Below are positions 8,451-17,348 of a stretch of 64,000 bases of DNA, in pieces (position 1 is the first letter of the stretch; each line of letters starts with the position of its first letter). The notes below the pieces were generated by a model. It ran no database searches. It was not told the origin of the DNA and saw only the letters and a list, made by a program, of their open reading frames with translations. The stretch is from Janthinobacterium sp. CG3 (GTDB taxonomy: Bacteria > Pseudomonadota > Gammaproteobacteria > Burkholderiales > Burkholderiaceae_D), in contig NZ_KB467824.1 of NCBI RefSeq assembly GCF_000344615.1, forward strand, positions 418,445 to 482,444, read 5' to 3'. A program made the translations under genes and the position numbers.

Positions 8451-9704
8451 TCATTCGTTCAGAAATCGCCATACTGTCAAGCCATATGCAGATCCAAGGT
8501 TGCTCATGACCTCGCCCTGTTCAAATCGCCGGGTTTGCGGTGGAATGTCAAGCGCTTGCCACTGGCCGGTTTTCGGGCAGGCTTCGCCAGCGTGTGCGCG
8601 CAACTCCAACGGTTCGTGCGCCGGTGCGGCGGCATCCACGTCCTCGTCTTTGCGGCTCTGACGCAGCTCGGCGCTTGGCCAGTCGCTGTCGGTGTCGAAG
8701 CGCCGCACCCAGCGCAACTCGTCGGCGTTGGTAAAGCGTTCGTTGGGGTCGCCGTCCCATTGGCCGAAGCCCAGCAGGCCCATGTGGTCATGGCGGATTG
8801 GCCTGAGAAGCTTGTTGAGCAACACCGGTAATTCGGGTACTCCGTCCTCGACTGGGTAGAGGGACGGTTCTTCGCCCAGTTCGATCCACAGACCGATGTT
8901 GAGCTCGTCGATGCGAATCTGCGGATGGTGCAGGGTAGTCTTGACTTGCTCACGGCTGATGTCCAGTTTTTCGCGCCAAAAGTCCGAGAGAAGGAAGCCC
9001 CAGGTTGGGGGGCGGATTCCTGTTGTTAATTCATGACGGCTTGAAAATTGATAATCGATATCCAAACCAAAGAATCGCGGTGTCAGTGCGCGCTCCCAAA
9101 CCGTCACCTCCGATCGCGAACCGAACGCCAACGGGTTGGCCATAGCAAAACCGCTGTAAACCTGGTCGGCTTTCAACTTTTCCATAGTCAATAAAATAAA
9201 TTCTTTCCAGTCGTTCTTATTTTTGCGCCACCATGACCAGCGGTAGTAGAATTGAATCGACGAATATATTTTATTTGAAAAATTTTCTTTGTCGTTCATG
9301 TAATCCCTGGTTTTCCAAAAATATCCGGCAGTCGAGGGAGATGAGTTATGATTTTTTTGATCAGAAAAATCGAAAATGAACGCTTGATTACTTTTCCTCT
9401 TGCGCGAAAAATCCCGCAAATCAGGGATGCGCTTGGACCCGTAAGGATGCGGCCGTTCAGAATCTGGATGCGTGGCGACAAGGTAAGGCTTTCCCGTTAA
9501 GCGCTCAAACTCTTCATGAATGTCCACCATAAGCAGCGATGTATTTAACGATTGCTTGGTGTCGTATAAAAAATAGAAAGTAATAAAAGGAGAGACGCCT
9601 AAATCTTGATTGCCATCGTCACACGACATGTTTGGCCATTCCTTGAGATCTTTAACCATTCCTTCTACGTCTTCAGCACTAAAAAATCGTTCCGTAGTGC
9701 TCAT
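8451..9704 (-). CDS. Type VI immunity family protein (DUF3396)
   Basis: 417 aa from the ATG at 9704, with GAGGAA just upstream. The central part (VWERALTPRFFGLDIDYQF; GIRPPTWGFLLSDFWREKL) and the segment GLWIELGEEPSLYPVEDG are typical of DUF3396 immunity proteins. The last 60 residues have the CPKTGQW, F-E-Q-G-E-V-M and Y-G-x-T-V-W elements that these proteins share. It overlaps the effector stop by ATGA, so the two are translationally coupled. It should sit in the cytoplasm and neutralise the upstream effector. The 5' half (about 9000-9704) is strikingly AT-rich, while the 3' half is as GC-rich as the chromosome. Confidence 0.8.
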   Translation of the reverse strand: MSTTERFFSAEDVEGMVKDLKEWPNMSCDDGNQDLGVSPFITFYFLYDTKQSLNTSLLMVDIHEEFERLTGKPYLVATHPDSERPHPYGSKRIPDLRDFSRKRKSNQAFIFDFSDQKNHNSSPSTAGYFWKTRDYMNDKENFSNKIYSSIQFYYRWSWWRKNKNDWKEFILLTMEKLKADQVYSGFAMANPLAFGSRSEVTVWERALTPRFFGLDIDYQFSSRHELTTGIRPPTWGFLLSDFWREKLDISREQVKTTLHHPQIRIDELNIGLWIELGEEPSLYPVEDGVPELPVLLNKLLRPIRHDHMGLLGFGQWDGDPNERFTNADELRWVRRFDTDSDWPSAELRQSRKDEDVDAAAPAHEPLELRAHAGEACPKTGQWQALDIPPQTRRFEQGEVMSNLGSAYGLTVWRFLNE

Positions 9705-10591
9705 CTTCTATTCCTCGTTGTGGTTGCCTGTTTCTGCTTCTTCTCATGAGGCTTGTCTGCAACGACAGCAGTGCAGTCTTCTGGTACGCGCATTAGTGCG
9801 ACTCGCTCGTGGCCAATTTTATCTCTATGTAATCCGGTCTTCGGTGTCATCAAATCAACATAGTCGTCCATTTGAATCTTTTTCACCCAGTCATTTGGAA
9901 ACTTGATCTCCACTGCTGCAAACACGTTGTCGATCTCCCACGGCTTCTGTCGGTACTCCGGAATGACCAGATCGGGCGCCAAACTTCCACGCGGCCGGGG
10001 CCAGAACGGGAATATGCTGCTAATCCGGTGCGGGCGCGTCGGCGGGGTGCCGAGATACCCTTTTTGCGTTGCCCGATTGTAGTTCGGTTCGGCTTTTAGC
10101 GGGCTCTTCCAATCGAGCATCAGGTCGATGGTTTCGAACATCAGCGACGCCGTGGTTTGTTTCAGTGTGACTTCAATCGTACCTTCGGGAATCTCGCCGC
10201 CTATTTTTTTGCGGATACGCCGGGGTACTTTGATCGGTGCCTCCAGCGCCAGCTTGCACACGATGCTGATCGCGGGGCGGAAAGGGATCTTGCGCTCGAT
10301 GTATTCCTTCCACTCGAAGTTTTCATTGCCCCGGCGCGAGACGGTGCTTTTTCCGCCGGGGTCGACCAGTGCGAAGGTCGAGCATTTGACCTCGATTTCC
10401 TGCGACATGCTTTCGATGACGCCGCGAATTTTGTGCTTGATCAGTTCCTTGCTCTGGGCGATCGACTTGGCCATCTCGGCGGCCTCCAGCGCTGTCTGGG
10501 CCGTGTCATAGGCGCGATAGCCGCGCCAAGCCCACACGCCGGCTTGCAGTGCAATTTCTCCCAGCGCAATAATAATGAGTGGAACCGGCAT
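9701..10591 (-). CDS. Probable T6SS nuclease effector, VRR-NUC/PD-(D/E)xK type
   Basis: 296 aa from the ATG at 10591, which overlaps the vgrG stop as TAATG. Residues 1-60 hold a hydrophobic start and a helix. The C-terminal domain has P206-D207 in LAPDLVIPE, then E228-x-K230 in AAVEIKFPND, Q240 and Y244 in QMDDYVDL: the D...ExK...Q...Y order of VRR-NUC nucleases, several of which are antibacterial type VI effectors. Position directly after vgrG and before a DUF3396 immunity gene supports delivery on the VgrG spike. DNA cleavage is inferred from the motif and not shown. Confidence 0.72.
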   Translation of the reverse strand: MPVPLIIIALGEIALQAGVWAWRGYRAYDTAQTALEAAEMAKSIAQSKELIKHKIRGVIESMSQEIEVKCSTFALVDPGGKSTVSRRGNENFEWKEYIERKIPFRPAISIVCKLALEAPIKVPRRIRKKIGGEIPEGTIEVTLKQTTASLMFETIDLMLDWKSPLKAEPNYNRATQKGYLGTPPTRPHRISSIFPFWPRPRGSLAPDLVIPEYRQKPWEIDNVFAAVEIKFPNDWVKKIQMDDYVDLMTPKTGLHRDKIGHERVALMRVPEDCTAVVADKPHEKKQKQATTTRNRR

Positions 10592-13500
10592 TAGGCGTCC
10601 TCCCCATATTGGTCGAGATAATCGTCGGGCAGCGGCTCCGCGGCGCCGCCGGTGTTGGCGGGGTTGCCGTCGGCGGCGCGGTCCAGCGCCGCCGCCCATT
10701 GTTCGTCGATTTTTTGGTCGTCCCGCATGATGGTTTTGTAGATTTTCACTTGGCTGCGTTGCTCGGTGTCGATGAAGGCGGTGCGACCGGCCTTATCGGT
10801 CTTGCCTTCCGCCAGTAGCTGTTTGTTGGATTCGATCTTGTATCGATATCCTTGGAACGCGTTGTCGAGATTCTTGCTTAGGGTGTAGCGGCCCGTGTAG
10901 GAGCCGGCGGCATTGACGGAGGCCATCGCGGAGAGGCTGGGAAGCGCCGCCAGTTGCGCGTCGCTGCTGGCCGGTCCGGTCAACTCCTTCATGCTGGCCT
11001 TGAAGTCCATCGTTCCCGGCCCGTGAACCATGATGTTGCCGCCTTCGAGCTTCAAATAAGCGCCCTGCGCCGTCATCAGCACGTGCTCTTTCGCGGCGAT
11101 GTTGACGCTCTGGGTGACGCTGGCCACGGTGACGGCCTTGTCGGCGGTGATGCTGGTCTTGTCCGACTGGCTCTGGCTGCTGACCTTGCCGGTCGCCGCG
11201 TGCAGTTTGATGCCGGTTTCCTGGTTCGGCTTGTCTTTGTTGCCGGCCTTGCCGTAGGTGAACAAACTGATGCCCGCCTTCACCAGATAGTAGCTGTTGC
11301 CTTGCGCGGCGAAGTTGATGTCCTGCCCGGCGGTGACGCTGCCGGTGTTGCCGGCGGCAAGGATGGCGTTCGTCGGCGTGGTCGCGGCGATGCCGGCCGC
11401 GCTAGACAGTTGCAACTGCGCCTCCGTGTAGGCCGTCACCGGAGTCTGCCCGCCGCCGCCGTTCGTGCCCTTGAGCACCTCGACGCTGTTGACCATCTGG
11501 GCGATTGCCGGCAATGTGTCCGGTGCCGGCTCGGCCTGGCCCTTGTCGTCCTTGATGCCGGCGTTGTGCTTTTGCGCGGTGCCGGCCATGCTCAGTTGCA
11601 GTTCGTGGCTGCGCTCGATCTGCGCCTGCGCCTCCTTCGAGTCGAGCTGGCTGCCGCTGGCGCCGTTGCGGGCGTCGCTCGACAGCAGCATCCCTTGGCC
11701 GGCGCGCAGCGCGGCGGCGTGCTCGGTTTTCAATTCGGCGCCGAAGCCGGCTTTGGCCAGGCGCTGGTTGTCGCTCTGGTGGCGCAGGTGGCCCAGGTTC
11801 AGCTCGTCGTTGCCGCGGTGCGCCTTGGCGTGGCGCTGCAGCGACAGCCGTGGCTGGCCGGGGCTGTCGTCGAACACCAACTGGTTGTAGGCGCCGGCGC
11901 CGCTCTGGCTGCTGGCCATCGCCTGCGATTTCAAGCCCGACAGCACGGCCGGGTGGGCGTGGCCGCCGCCCTCGCCGGGGAACCAGGCCGGGGCGTTGCC
12001 GGTGGCCGCGCCGGCGCCCTTGAACGCCTGGTTGTGCTGCGCGTCGGGCTGGCCCTTGCCGTTGTAGACGGCGCCGATGACGACGGGACGGTCGATGTTA
12101 CCTTCAAAGAAGTCCACCAGCACTTCCTGGCCGACGCGGGGTAGCGCGTTGGCGCCCCAGTTGGCGCCCGCCACCGGGGCGATCGGCGTGGCCACGCGCA
12201 CCCAGGTGCCGGCGCGGTGGTCGGCCGGCGCGCCGCTGTGGCCGTCCGGCGCCGGGTGGTCGAGGCGGCTGTGGCTGCCGGCGCCGCGCTGCCAGTGCAT
12301 CTGCACCAGGATGCGGTGGTCGCGGTCGGTGTGGATAACGCTGCCGGGCGGGCCGACGACGATGGCCGTTTGCTGGCCGTGCACGGTCGGGCGCGGGTGC
12401 AGCAGGTGGCCGTGGCCGTCCACGCCGCTGCTGCGGTAGGGCGTGGCGCGGCCGATGGCGTCGAGGCGGCAGCGGTACAGCGGCCGTTCGCCGATGTGCC
12501 TGCCGCTGGCGTGCAGGCTGTGCGCTTGCTCCTTTTCGTTGGCGGCGGCCAGCGCGCCCTGGCCCAGTTCGCGCACGATGCCGGCGCGCATCTCGGCGCT
12601 CAGGTTGTTGTGCGCCAGGTGCACGGCGCGCACGATCAGGAAGCTGCGGCCGTCGTCGTCGCGGGCGCCGTCGAACCGGTGGTGGCCGCGCAGGGTGAAG
12701 GTGGTGCGGGCGCGGGCGGTGCGCACGGTGCCGGCGGCGGTGTGGATTTCCCTGCCCGCCTCGAACGCCTGCAGCTGGTTGTCGGCGATGCGCTGGCCCT
12801 GCGCGCGGCTCTGGTAGGCGTAGGCGCCGGGGGCGTCGCGGCTGAGCAGGCGCACGCCGTCGCCGATGTCGCCGTAGGCACCGACCGGGTTGTCGCGGCA
12901 GGAGCGGTAGTCCCAGGAACTCAGTTCGATGGCGTTGGTCCGCTGCGTCAGCGTGGTGCGCCAGCGGTCCAGGCTATCCGCCTTCATCACCGCGCCGGGC
13001 TGGGTGAACGCAATGTCGGCCTGGACGTTGGCTTGGAAGCTGCCGTTGTGGTCGGCCACGACCAGGGTGTGCCCGCCCAGGCCGGGGCCGTCGCCGGCGC
13101 TGTGTTCGTAGTAGTAGAACAGGCCTTCCTCGCTCATCAGGCGCAGGATGAAGGCGAGGTCGCTTTCCTGGTATTGGGTGGTCAGGCTGCGGCGCGGGTA
13201 GATGTCGCGCTCGGCGATGTCGAAGCGCCACGCCGGCATCAGGCGGCCCTGGCCCAAGTAGGGGGCGAAGACGGCGTCGAGGATGTCGCACACCGTCATG
13301 TCCTGGAAGACGCGGCTGTCCTGGTTCAACGCCAGGAAGGCGGTCCATGGTTCGATGGTCAGCGCGTAGCGCGCGAAGCCGCCGTTCGCCTCGGTCATTT
13401 CCACCGCCGTGATGTGGCCGTGGAAGGGGCGCCGGGCGCCGGCGGCGCTGGTGAGCAGGTCGACGCGGGCGGGCTGGCCGACCAGCGATTTCAGGGGGAT

Positions 13501-13698
13501 GCGGGCGTCAGTGGACAGCGCCGCGACCTTGAGCGAGTAGCCCTGGCTCAGGCCTTCCTCGCCGCGCAGGCATTCGACCAGTAATTTGTCGGGGCCGAGC
13601 GGTGTCGTCAGTTGCAGCAGGCGGGTGCTTTGCGTGAAGCCGGCAAGCATGGCTTGGAGGCTGGACGCAAGGGGCTGGGAATCGGTCTTCTGTGGCAT
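10591..13698 (-). CDS. vgrG: Type VI secretion system spike protein VgrG
   Basis: 1035 aa from the ATG at 13698, preceded by CGGGAG; a GTG at 13719 lacks a ribosome-binding site. The N-terminal two thirds is the VgrG gp27/gp5-like core (GPDKLLVECLRGEEGLSQGY; YQESDLAFILRLMSEEGLFYYYEH; WVRVATPIAP; VDFFEGNIDRPVVIGAVYNG). A DUF2345 beta-rich needle follows (AGQDINFAAQGNSYYLVKAG). The last 120 residues (SYTGRYTLSKNL, then DKAGRTAFID) form an extension like the transthyretin-type adaptor domains that carry cargo effectors. No other type VI genes are in the window, so this is an orphan vgrG island served by an apparatus encoded elsewhere. Confidence 0.95.
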   Translation of the reverse strand: MPQKTDSQPLASSLQAMLAGFTQSTRLLQLTTPLGPDKLLVECLRGEEGLSQGYSLKVAALSTDARIPLKSLVGQPARVDLLTSAAGARRPFHGHITAVEMTEANGGFARYALTIEPWTAFLALNQDSRVFQDMTVCDILDAVFAPYLGQGRLMPAWRFDIAERDIYPRRSLTTQYQESDLAFILRLMSEEGLFYYYEHSAGDGPGLGGHTLVVADHNGSFQANVQADIAFTQPGAVMKADSLDRWRTTLTQRTNAIELSSWDYRSCRDNPVGAYGDIGDGVRLLSRDAPGAYAYQSRAQGQRIADNQLQAFEAGREIHTAAGTVRTARARTTFTLRGHHRFDGARDDDGRSFLIVRAVHLAHNNLSAEMRAGIVRELGQGALAAANEKEQAHSLHASGRHIGERPLYRCRLDAIGRATPYRSSGVDGHGHLLHPRPTVHGQQTAIVVGPPGSVIHTDRDHRILVQMHWQRGAGSHSRLDHPAPDGHSGAPADHRAGTWVRVATPIAPVAGANWGANALPRVGQEVLVDFFEGNIDRPVVIGAVYNGKGQPDAQHNQAFKGAGAATGNAPAWFPGEGGGHAHPAVLSGLKSQAMASSQSGAGAYNQLVFDDSPGQPRLSLQRHAKAHRGNDELNLGHLRHQSDNQRLAKAGFGAELKTEHAAALRAGQGMLLSSDARNGASGSQLDSKEAQAQIERSHELQLSMAGTAQKHNAGIKDDKGQAEPAPDTLPAIAQMVNSVEVLKGTNGGGGQTPVTAYTEAQLQLSSAAGIAATTPTNAILAAGNTGSVTAGQDINFAAQGNSYYLVKAGISLFTYGKAGNKDKPNQETGIKLHAATGKVSSQSQSDKTSITADKAVTVASVTQSVNIAAKEHVLMTAQGAYLKLEGGNIMVHGPGTMDFKASMKELTGPASSDAQLAALPSLSAMASVNAAGSYTGRYTLSKNLDNAFQGYRYKIESNKQLLAEGKTDKAGRTAFIDTEQRSQVKIYKTIMRDDQKIDEQWAAALDRAADGNPANTGGAAEPLPDDYLDQYGEDA

Positions 13699-13866
13699 GT
13701 TGCATGGCTCCCGTGGCACGCATATAAATATTGATTGTGCAATGTTTATAATGCGAAATTACGCACGGGAAGTTGCGTTGGCACAAGGAGTGTTCGTTAA
13801 CATTCCATCGAATTTTCGTATTTAGCAGGCTGTGCGGACTTGATACGTCCGTCTCGCCGAGTGCAG

Positions 13867-14262
13867 TTAGCCGCTGACCTTGCCGCGCAACTGCTTCTGC
13901 AACCCGTGGGTGCTCTTGCTGTCGAGCCGGCGGCGCTGCGAGCCGCGGGTCGGTTTGGTGGCGCGCCGCACCGTCGGCAGGATGGTGATGCTGTCGATCA
14001 ACTCCTGCAGCCGGCGGATCGCCTCTTCCTTGTTCTGCTCCTGGCTGCGCGACTGCTGCGCCTTCAGCACGATGACGCCGTCCTTGGTGATGCGCTGGTC
14101 GCGCAGCGCCAACAAGCGCTCCTTGTACGCGTCCGGCAGCGACGAGTTGGCGACGTCGAAGCGCAGGTGGATGGCGCTGGAGACTTTGTTGACGTTCTGG
14201 CCGCCCGGACCCTGGGCACGGATGGCGCTGAACTCGACTTCGGTGGTGTTAACGATATACAT
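13867..14262 (-). CDS. arfB: Alternative ribosome-rescue factor ArfB (peptidyl-tRNA hydrolase)
   Basis: 131 aa from the ATG at 14262 (MYIVNTTEVEFSAI); a longer frame from 14304 would overlap the upstream gene. The catalytic GGQ is at residues 20-22 in RAQGPGGQNVNK, and the basic C-terminal tail (RRATKPTRGSQRRRLDSK...GLQKQLRGK) is the part that inserts into the empty mRNA channel. It releases nascent chains from ribosomes stalled without a stop codon. It starts 13 bp after the CoA-transferase stop on the same strand. Confidence 0.93.
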   Translation of the reverse strand: MYIVNTTEVEFSAIRAQGPGGQNVNKVSSAIHLRFDVANSSLPDAYKERLLALRDQRITKDGVIVLKAQQSRSQEQNKEEAIRRLQELIDSITILPTVRRATKPTRGSQRRRLDSKSTHGLQKQLRGKVSG

Positions 14263-14275
14263 CAGCTTAAATACA

Positions 14276-15373
14276 TCAGGTTTCAAATTTGATCGGGTGC
14301 GCAACGGCCCAGTATACCCCCTCGGTGGGGTGGCGCTCTTGCGACACCATGCGGCGCGCCTGGAACAGCGGGTGGCGCAGCGCCTCGGCGCTGGTCAATA
14401 TCGGCGTGACGCAGCAGTCGCTGGCGGCGAAGGTCTCGGTCCACTGCGCCAAGCTGCGACCGGCAAAGATGGCGTCCAGCTCGGCCTTGACGGCCAGCGC
14501 GTCGGCGCCGCCGACCTGCTGTCCCAATTGCCAGTGGCGCGCCTTCAGGTCGGGGCGTTGCAGCACGTCGCAGCACAGTTGCCAGAACTTCAGTTCGAGC
14601 GCGCCGACCGCCATGAAGCGCGCGTCGGCGGTGCGGTAGACGTTGTAGCAGGGCACGCCACCGGTCAGCAGGTCGCGCGCCGGCGCCGCCTCGGCGCCGT
14701 TGTTGACGGCCACCAGCGGCATGATGTTGTGGGCCAGCACGGCGTCGCTCATCGAGATGTCGACAAAGCGGCCCGGGCCGCCCATCTTGACGGCCAGCAG
14801 CGCCGCCAGGATGCCTTGCAGCGCGCTCTGGGCGCCGCCCAGCAGGTCGCCCACCTGCAGGTTGGGCAGCGCCGGCGTACCGTCCGGGCCGGCGTTGTTG
14901 GCCAGCATGCCGGCGTAGCCGATGTAGTTGATGTCGTGGCCGGCCAGTTGCGCGAACGGGCCATCCTGGCCGTAGCCGGAGATGGCGCACATCACCAGCG
15001 TCGGCTTGCGCCGGCGCAGCACGTCCCAGCCCAGGCCGAGTTTGGCCATGACGCCGGGGCGGAAGCTTTCCACCAGCACGTCGGCGTCCTCGACCAGGGC
15101 CAGCAGTTGCTCGCGCTGGGCCGGGTCCTTCAGGTCCAGGCGCAGGAAGCGCTTGCCGCGGTTGACGGCGACGAAAAATTGCGAGACCTCGGCGCGCACC
15201 GGCCCCATCGCGCGCGCGTAGTCGCCGGCGCCGGGGTCTTCGATCTTCAGCACGTCGGCGCCCATGTCGGCCAGCTGCATCGTCGCGACCGGGCCGGGCA
15301 GCAGCCGGGTCAGGTCGAGTACGCGGATGCCGGCCAGCGGCGGGGCGGCGGCGTCGTTGCCGGCCCCGCTCAT
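14276..15373 (-). CDS. CaiB/BaiF CoA-transferase family, alpha-methylacyl-CoA racemase-like
   Basis: 365 aa. It opens with the family signature GIRVLDLTRLLPGPVATMQLADMGADVLKIE. H146 (GHDINY) and D176 (QVGDLLGG) lie exactly 30 residues apart, like the catalytic H126/D156 pair of alpha-methylacyl-CoA racemase, so epimerisation of 2-methyl-branched acyl-CoA is more likely than CoA transfer. The start overlaps the upstream HDOD gene stop by ATGA, so the two are co-transcribed. The substrate is inferred from the family. Confidence 0.88.
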   Translation of the reverse strand: MSGAGNDAAAPPLAGIRVLDLTRLLPGPVATMQLADMGADVLKIEDPGAGDYARAMGPVRAEVSQFFVAVNRGKRFLRLDLKDPAQREQLLALVEDADVLVESFRPGVMAKLGLGWDVLRRRKPTLVMCAISGYGQDGPFAQLAGHDINYIGYAGMLANNAGPDGTPALPNLQVGDLLGGAQSALQGILAALLAVKMGGPGRFVDISMSDAVLAHNIMPLVAVNNGAEAAPARDLLTGGVPCYNVYRTADARFMAVGALELKFWQLCCDVLQRPDLKARHWQLGQQVGGADALAVKAELDAIFAGRSLAQWTETFAASDCCVTPILTSAEALRHPLFQARRMVSQERHPTEGVYWAVAHPIKFET

Positions 15374-16449
15374 GGCGCGCCGGCGGCGATGGCCGCCTCG
15401 ACCGCGTCGAGCGCGCCGAGTTCGTCGTAGCAGGCGCGCGCGTGCGGCGGCAGGCCGTTGAACAGGCCGGACTGGTTTTCATCGAGGCGCGCGTTTTCCA
15501 CCAAAATTTTTACCTTGCTCAGATAGTCGGTCATCGCCAGCAATTGTCCCAGCGGCGATATGGCGGCGCGCTTGTGCATGCTCAGTTGCTCGCGGATGGC
15601 CAGGGTGACCGCTTCGGGAAAGTTCCATTCCTGGCCGATGCTGCACGACAGCAGGCGGGCGTTGCGCAGCAGGCCGGCGCAGAACAAGGTCGAGCCGAGT
15701 TCGGCCGGGTCCTTGGCGAGTTGGTCCATCATGCGCAGCGACACCAGCAGGCCGACGTTTTGCACCACGCCCGCCAGGAAGGCGAGGAAGGGATCGATGC
15801 CTTGTTGCTCGGCGAAGACGCGGCTGGCCACGGCGCAGCGTTCGGACTGGTCCCAGATGCGCGGCGCCAGCAGGCGCGTGAAGTGGCCGGAGTTCAAGTC
15901 GATGATGGGGTGGAAGGCGACCGCCGTGACGAGTTGGCGCAAGCCTTCCTGGCCGATGACGATGACGGCGTGCTCGACGCTGGTAATACGCTGCGCGCGG
16001 TGTTGGCTGGCGTTGTTGGCGAGGCGGATCACGGCCGCCACCAGCACCACGTCGCTGGAAATCTTGCGGGCGATTTCGGCGCCTGAAAAATGCTCGGTGC
16101 GCAGGCTTTGCAGCACCTGCGGGATCAGGCCGGGCAGGCGCCGCACCAGGTCGGTGCCGGATTGCTTCGATGTCATGATGGCTTCGAGCGCGTCGAGCAC
16201 CTGGGTTTCCTGCGGCGTGACGTCGAGGTCGCCGTCGTCGCGCGCGCCGAACAGCCAGGCGTGGTAGTTGGTGTTGACGTTGTCTTTTTGCTCGAAGGAG
16301 ACCCCGGCCGGCGGCGCGGCGCGGGCCACGGCGACGCCGTCGGACAGCGGCGCGGATGGCGCCGGCATGACGGGCGCGGCCAGCGGCGGCGCCGTTGGCG
16401 GGCGCGCTTCGGCGGGCCGGGAAAACACACGCTGCAGCCAGTGGAACAT
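15370..16449 (-). CDS. HDOD domain-containing protein
   Basis: 359 aa from the ATG at 16449, preceded by AGGTAATCACC; the frame is open to 16581 but that part is not protein-like. Residues 1-10 (MFHWLQRVFS) and a Pro/Ala-rich linker lead to an HDOD domain from about residue 95 (LVRRLPGLIPQVLQSLRTEHFSGAEIARKISSDVVLVAAVIRLANNA) to about 300. HDOD proteins are catalytically dead relatives of HD hydrolases found in chemotaxis and c-di-GMP networks. Next to it, divergently, lies cheW, which suits a signalling role. Confidence 0.88.
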   Translation of the reverse strand: MFHWLQRVFSRPAEARPPTAPPLAAPVMPAPSAPLSDGVAVARAAPPAGVSFEQKDNVNTNYHAWLFGARDDGDLDVTPQETQVLDALEAIMTSKQSGTDLVRRLPGLIPQVLQSLRTEHFSGAEIARKISSDVVLVAAVIRLANNASQHRAQRITSVEHAVIVIGQEGLRQLVTAVAFHPIIDLNSGHFTRLLAPRIWDQSERCAVASRVFAEQQGIDPFLAFLAGVVQNVGLLVSLRMMDQLAKDPAELGSTLFCAGLLRNARLLSCSIGQEWNFPEAVTLAIREQLSMHKRAAISPLGQLLAMTDYLSKVKILVENARLDENQSGLFNGLPPHARACYDELGALDAVEAAIAAGAP

Positions 16450-16801
16450 GGTGATTACCTGTGTCGATGAAGTGGCTGGTGGAGCGCCGGTGGCTGCGAT
16501 TAACAGCAACAGCAAGGGCGTGAATCCGCGGCCAGACCCGAATGCCGTTGATAGCGCGTCGTAGGTCGGGTTGGCCGGCACGGCGTAACCCGATCTACGA
16601 CACGCTCACGGCATGTGGGAAAGCCCTGGGCGGTCTTATTGTAGCGCCTTCTTTATGCTTTGCAAGAATCACCGGCGCCGGCGTTGTTGCGGCGCCCGCC
16701 GCTAGCAATGTTGATGTCGCTCAACGCCGCGCGGGTGGAGTCTGGTTAGCATGGGTATTCGCGGCTCCTCGCGGCAGCCACCCCCGGACGAAAGGAACCC
16801 C
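16450..16801. other. Divergent intergenic region between the HDOD gene and cheW
   Basis: About 350 bp with no convincing gene. It must hold both promoters. It contains the hairpin element at 16559-16600; the stretch around 16635-16670 is locally less GC-rich. No operator was recognised. Confidence 0.5.
16559..16600. repeat. Intergenic hairpin element (TCGTAGGTCGGGTT arms)
   Basis: TCGTAGGTCGGGTT (16559-16572) pairs with AACCCGATCTACGA (16587-16600) with one mismatch, loop of 14 bases. The arm is related to the inner GTCGGATT/AATCCGAC arms at 4151-4178. Such GTAGGTCGGRTTA hairpins are dispersed in many proteobacterial genomes. Confidence 0.7.
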
Positions 16802-17311
16802 ATGCAGCCAATGACTACGCGCTTTGCCGATGCCGCCCGTATCGGCAAGGTGGACGAATCGCAGCGGCAATATCTGAGTTTCCGCCTCGGCGGCCTGGAG
16901 TACGGCCTCGACTTCGACCGGGTGCAGGAGCTGCGCCCGTTCAAGGAGCTGGACCGTTTCGCCTCCGATGGCGAGATCATCGGCGGTGTCGCCGTCTCGC
17001 GCGGGGTCATCATGCCGCTGGTCGACATGCGCATCGCTTTCAGCGACAGGCCGGTGCTGACCGATCCGATGACCGACGTGATCATTCTGAAATTGTCGAA
17101 TTGCGTGATGGGTATGGTGGTCGACGGCGTGACCGACATCGTTACGCTGTGCAACAGCGACATCCACCCGATTCCCGGCGCGGAAGCGCAGAACGAGGTG
17201 GACTATTTGCTGGGTTTGGGGGAGATCGGCGGGCGCCGCCTGATTCTGGTGGATATCGACAAGTTGATGTCGATCCGCCGGGTCGGCGCCGGCGCCAGGC
17301 AGGCCGCCTGA
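16802..17311 (+). CDS. cheW: Chemotaxis coupling protein CheW
   Basis: 169 aa from the ATG at 16802 after AAAGGA. A single CheW domain starts at about residue 22 (QYLSFRLGGLEYGLDFDRVQEL) and includes GGVAVSRGVIMPLVDMRIAF, VVDGVTDIV and LGEIGGRRLILVDIDKLM. CheW couples methyl-accepting receptors to the CheA kinase at the membrane. No cheA, receptor or cheY is nearby, so this is a stand-alone copy that must work with arrays encoded elsewhere. Confidence 0.95.
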   Translation: MQPMTTRFADAARIGKVDESQRQYLSFRLGGLEYGLDFDRVQELRPFKELDRFASDGEIIGGVAVSRGVIMPLVDMRIAFSDRPVLTDPMTDVIILKLSNCVMGMVVDGVTDIVTLCNSDIHPIPGAEAQNEVDYLLGLGEIGGRRLILVDIDKLMSIRRVGAGARQAA

Positions 17312-17348
17312 GGCGACCCGCCCGCGCTGGCGTAACGGGTTGGCGTGA

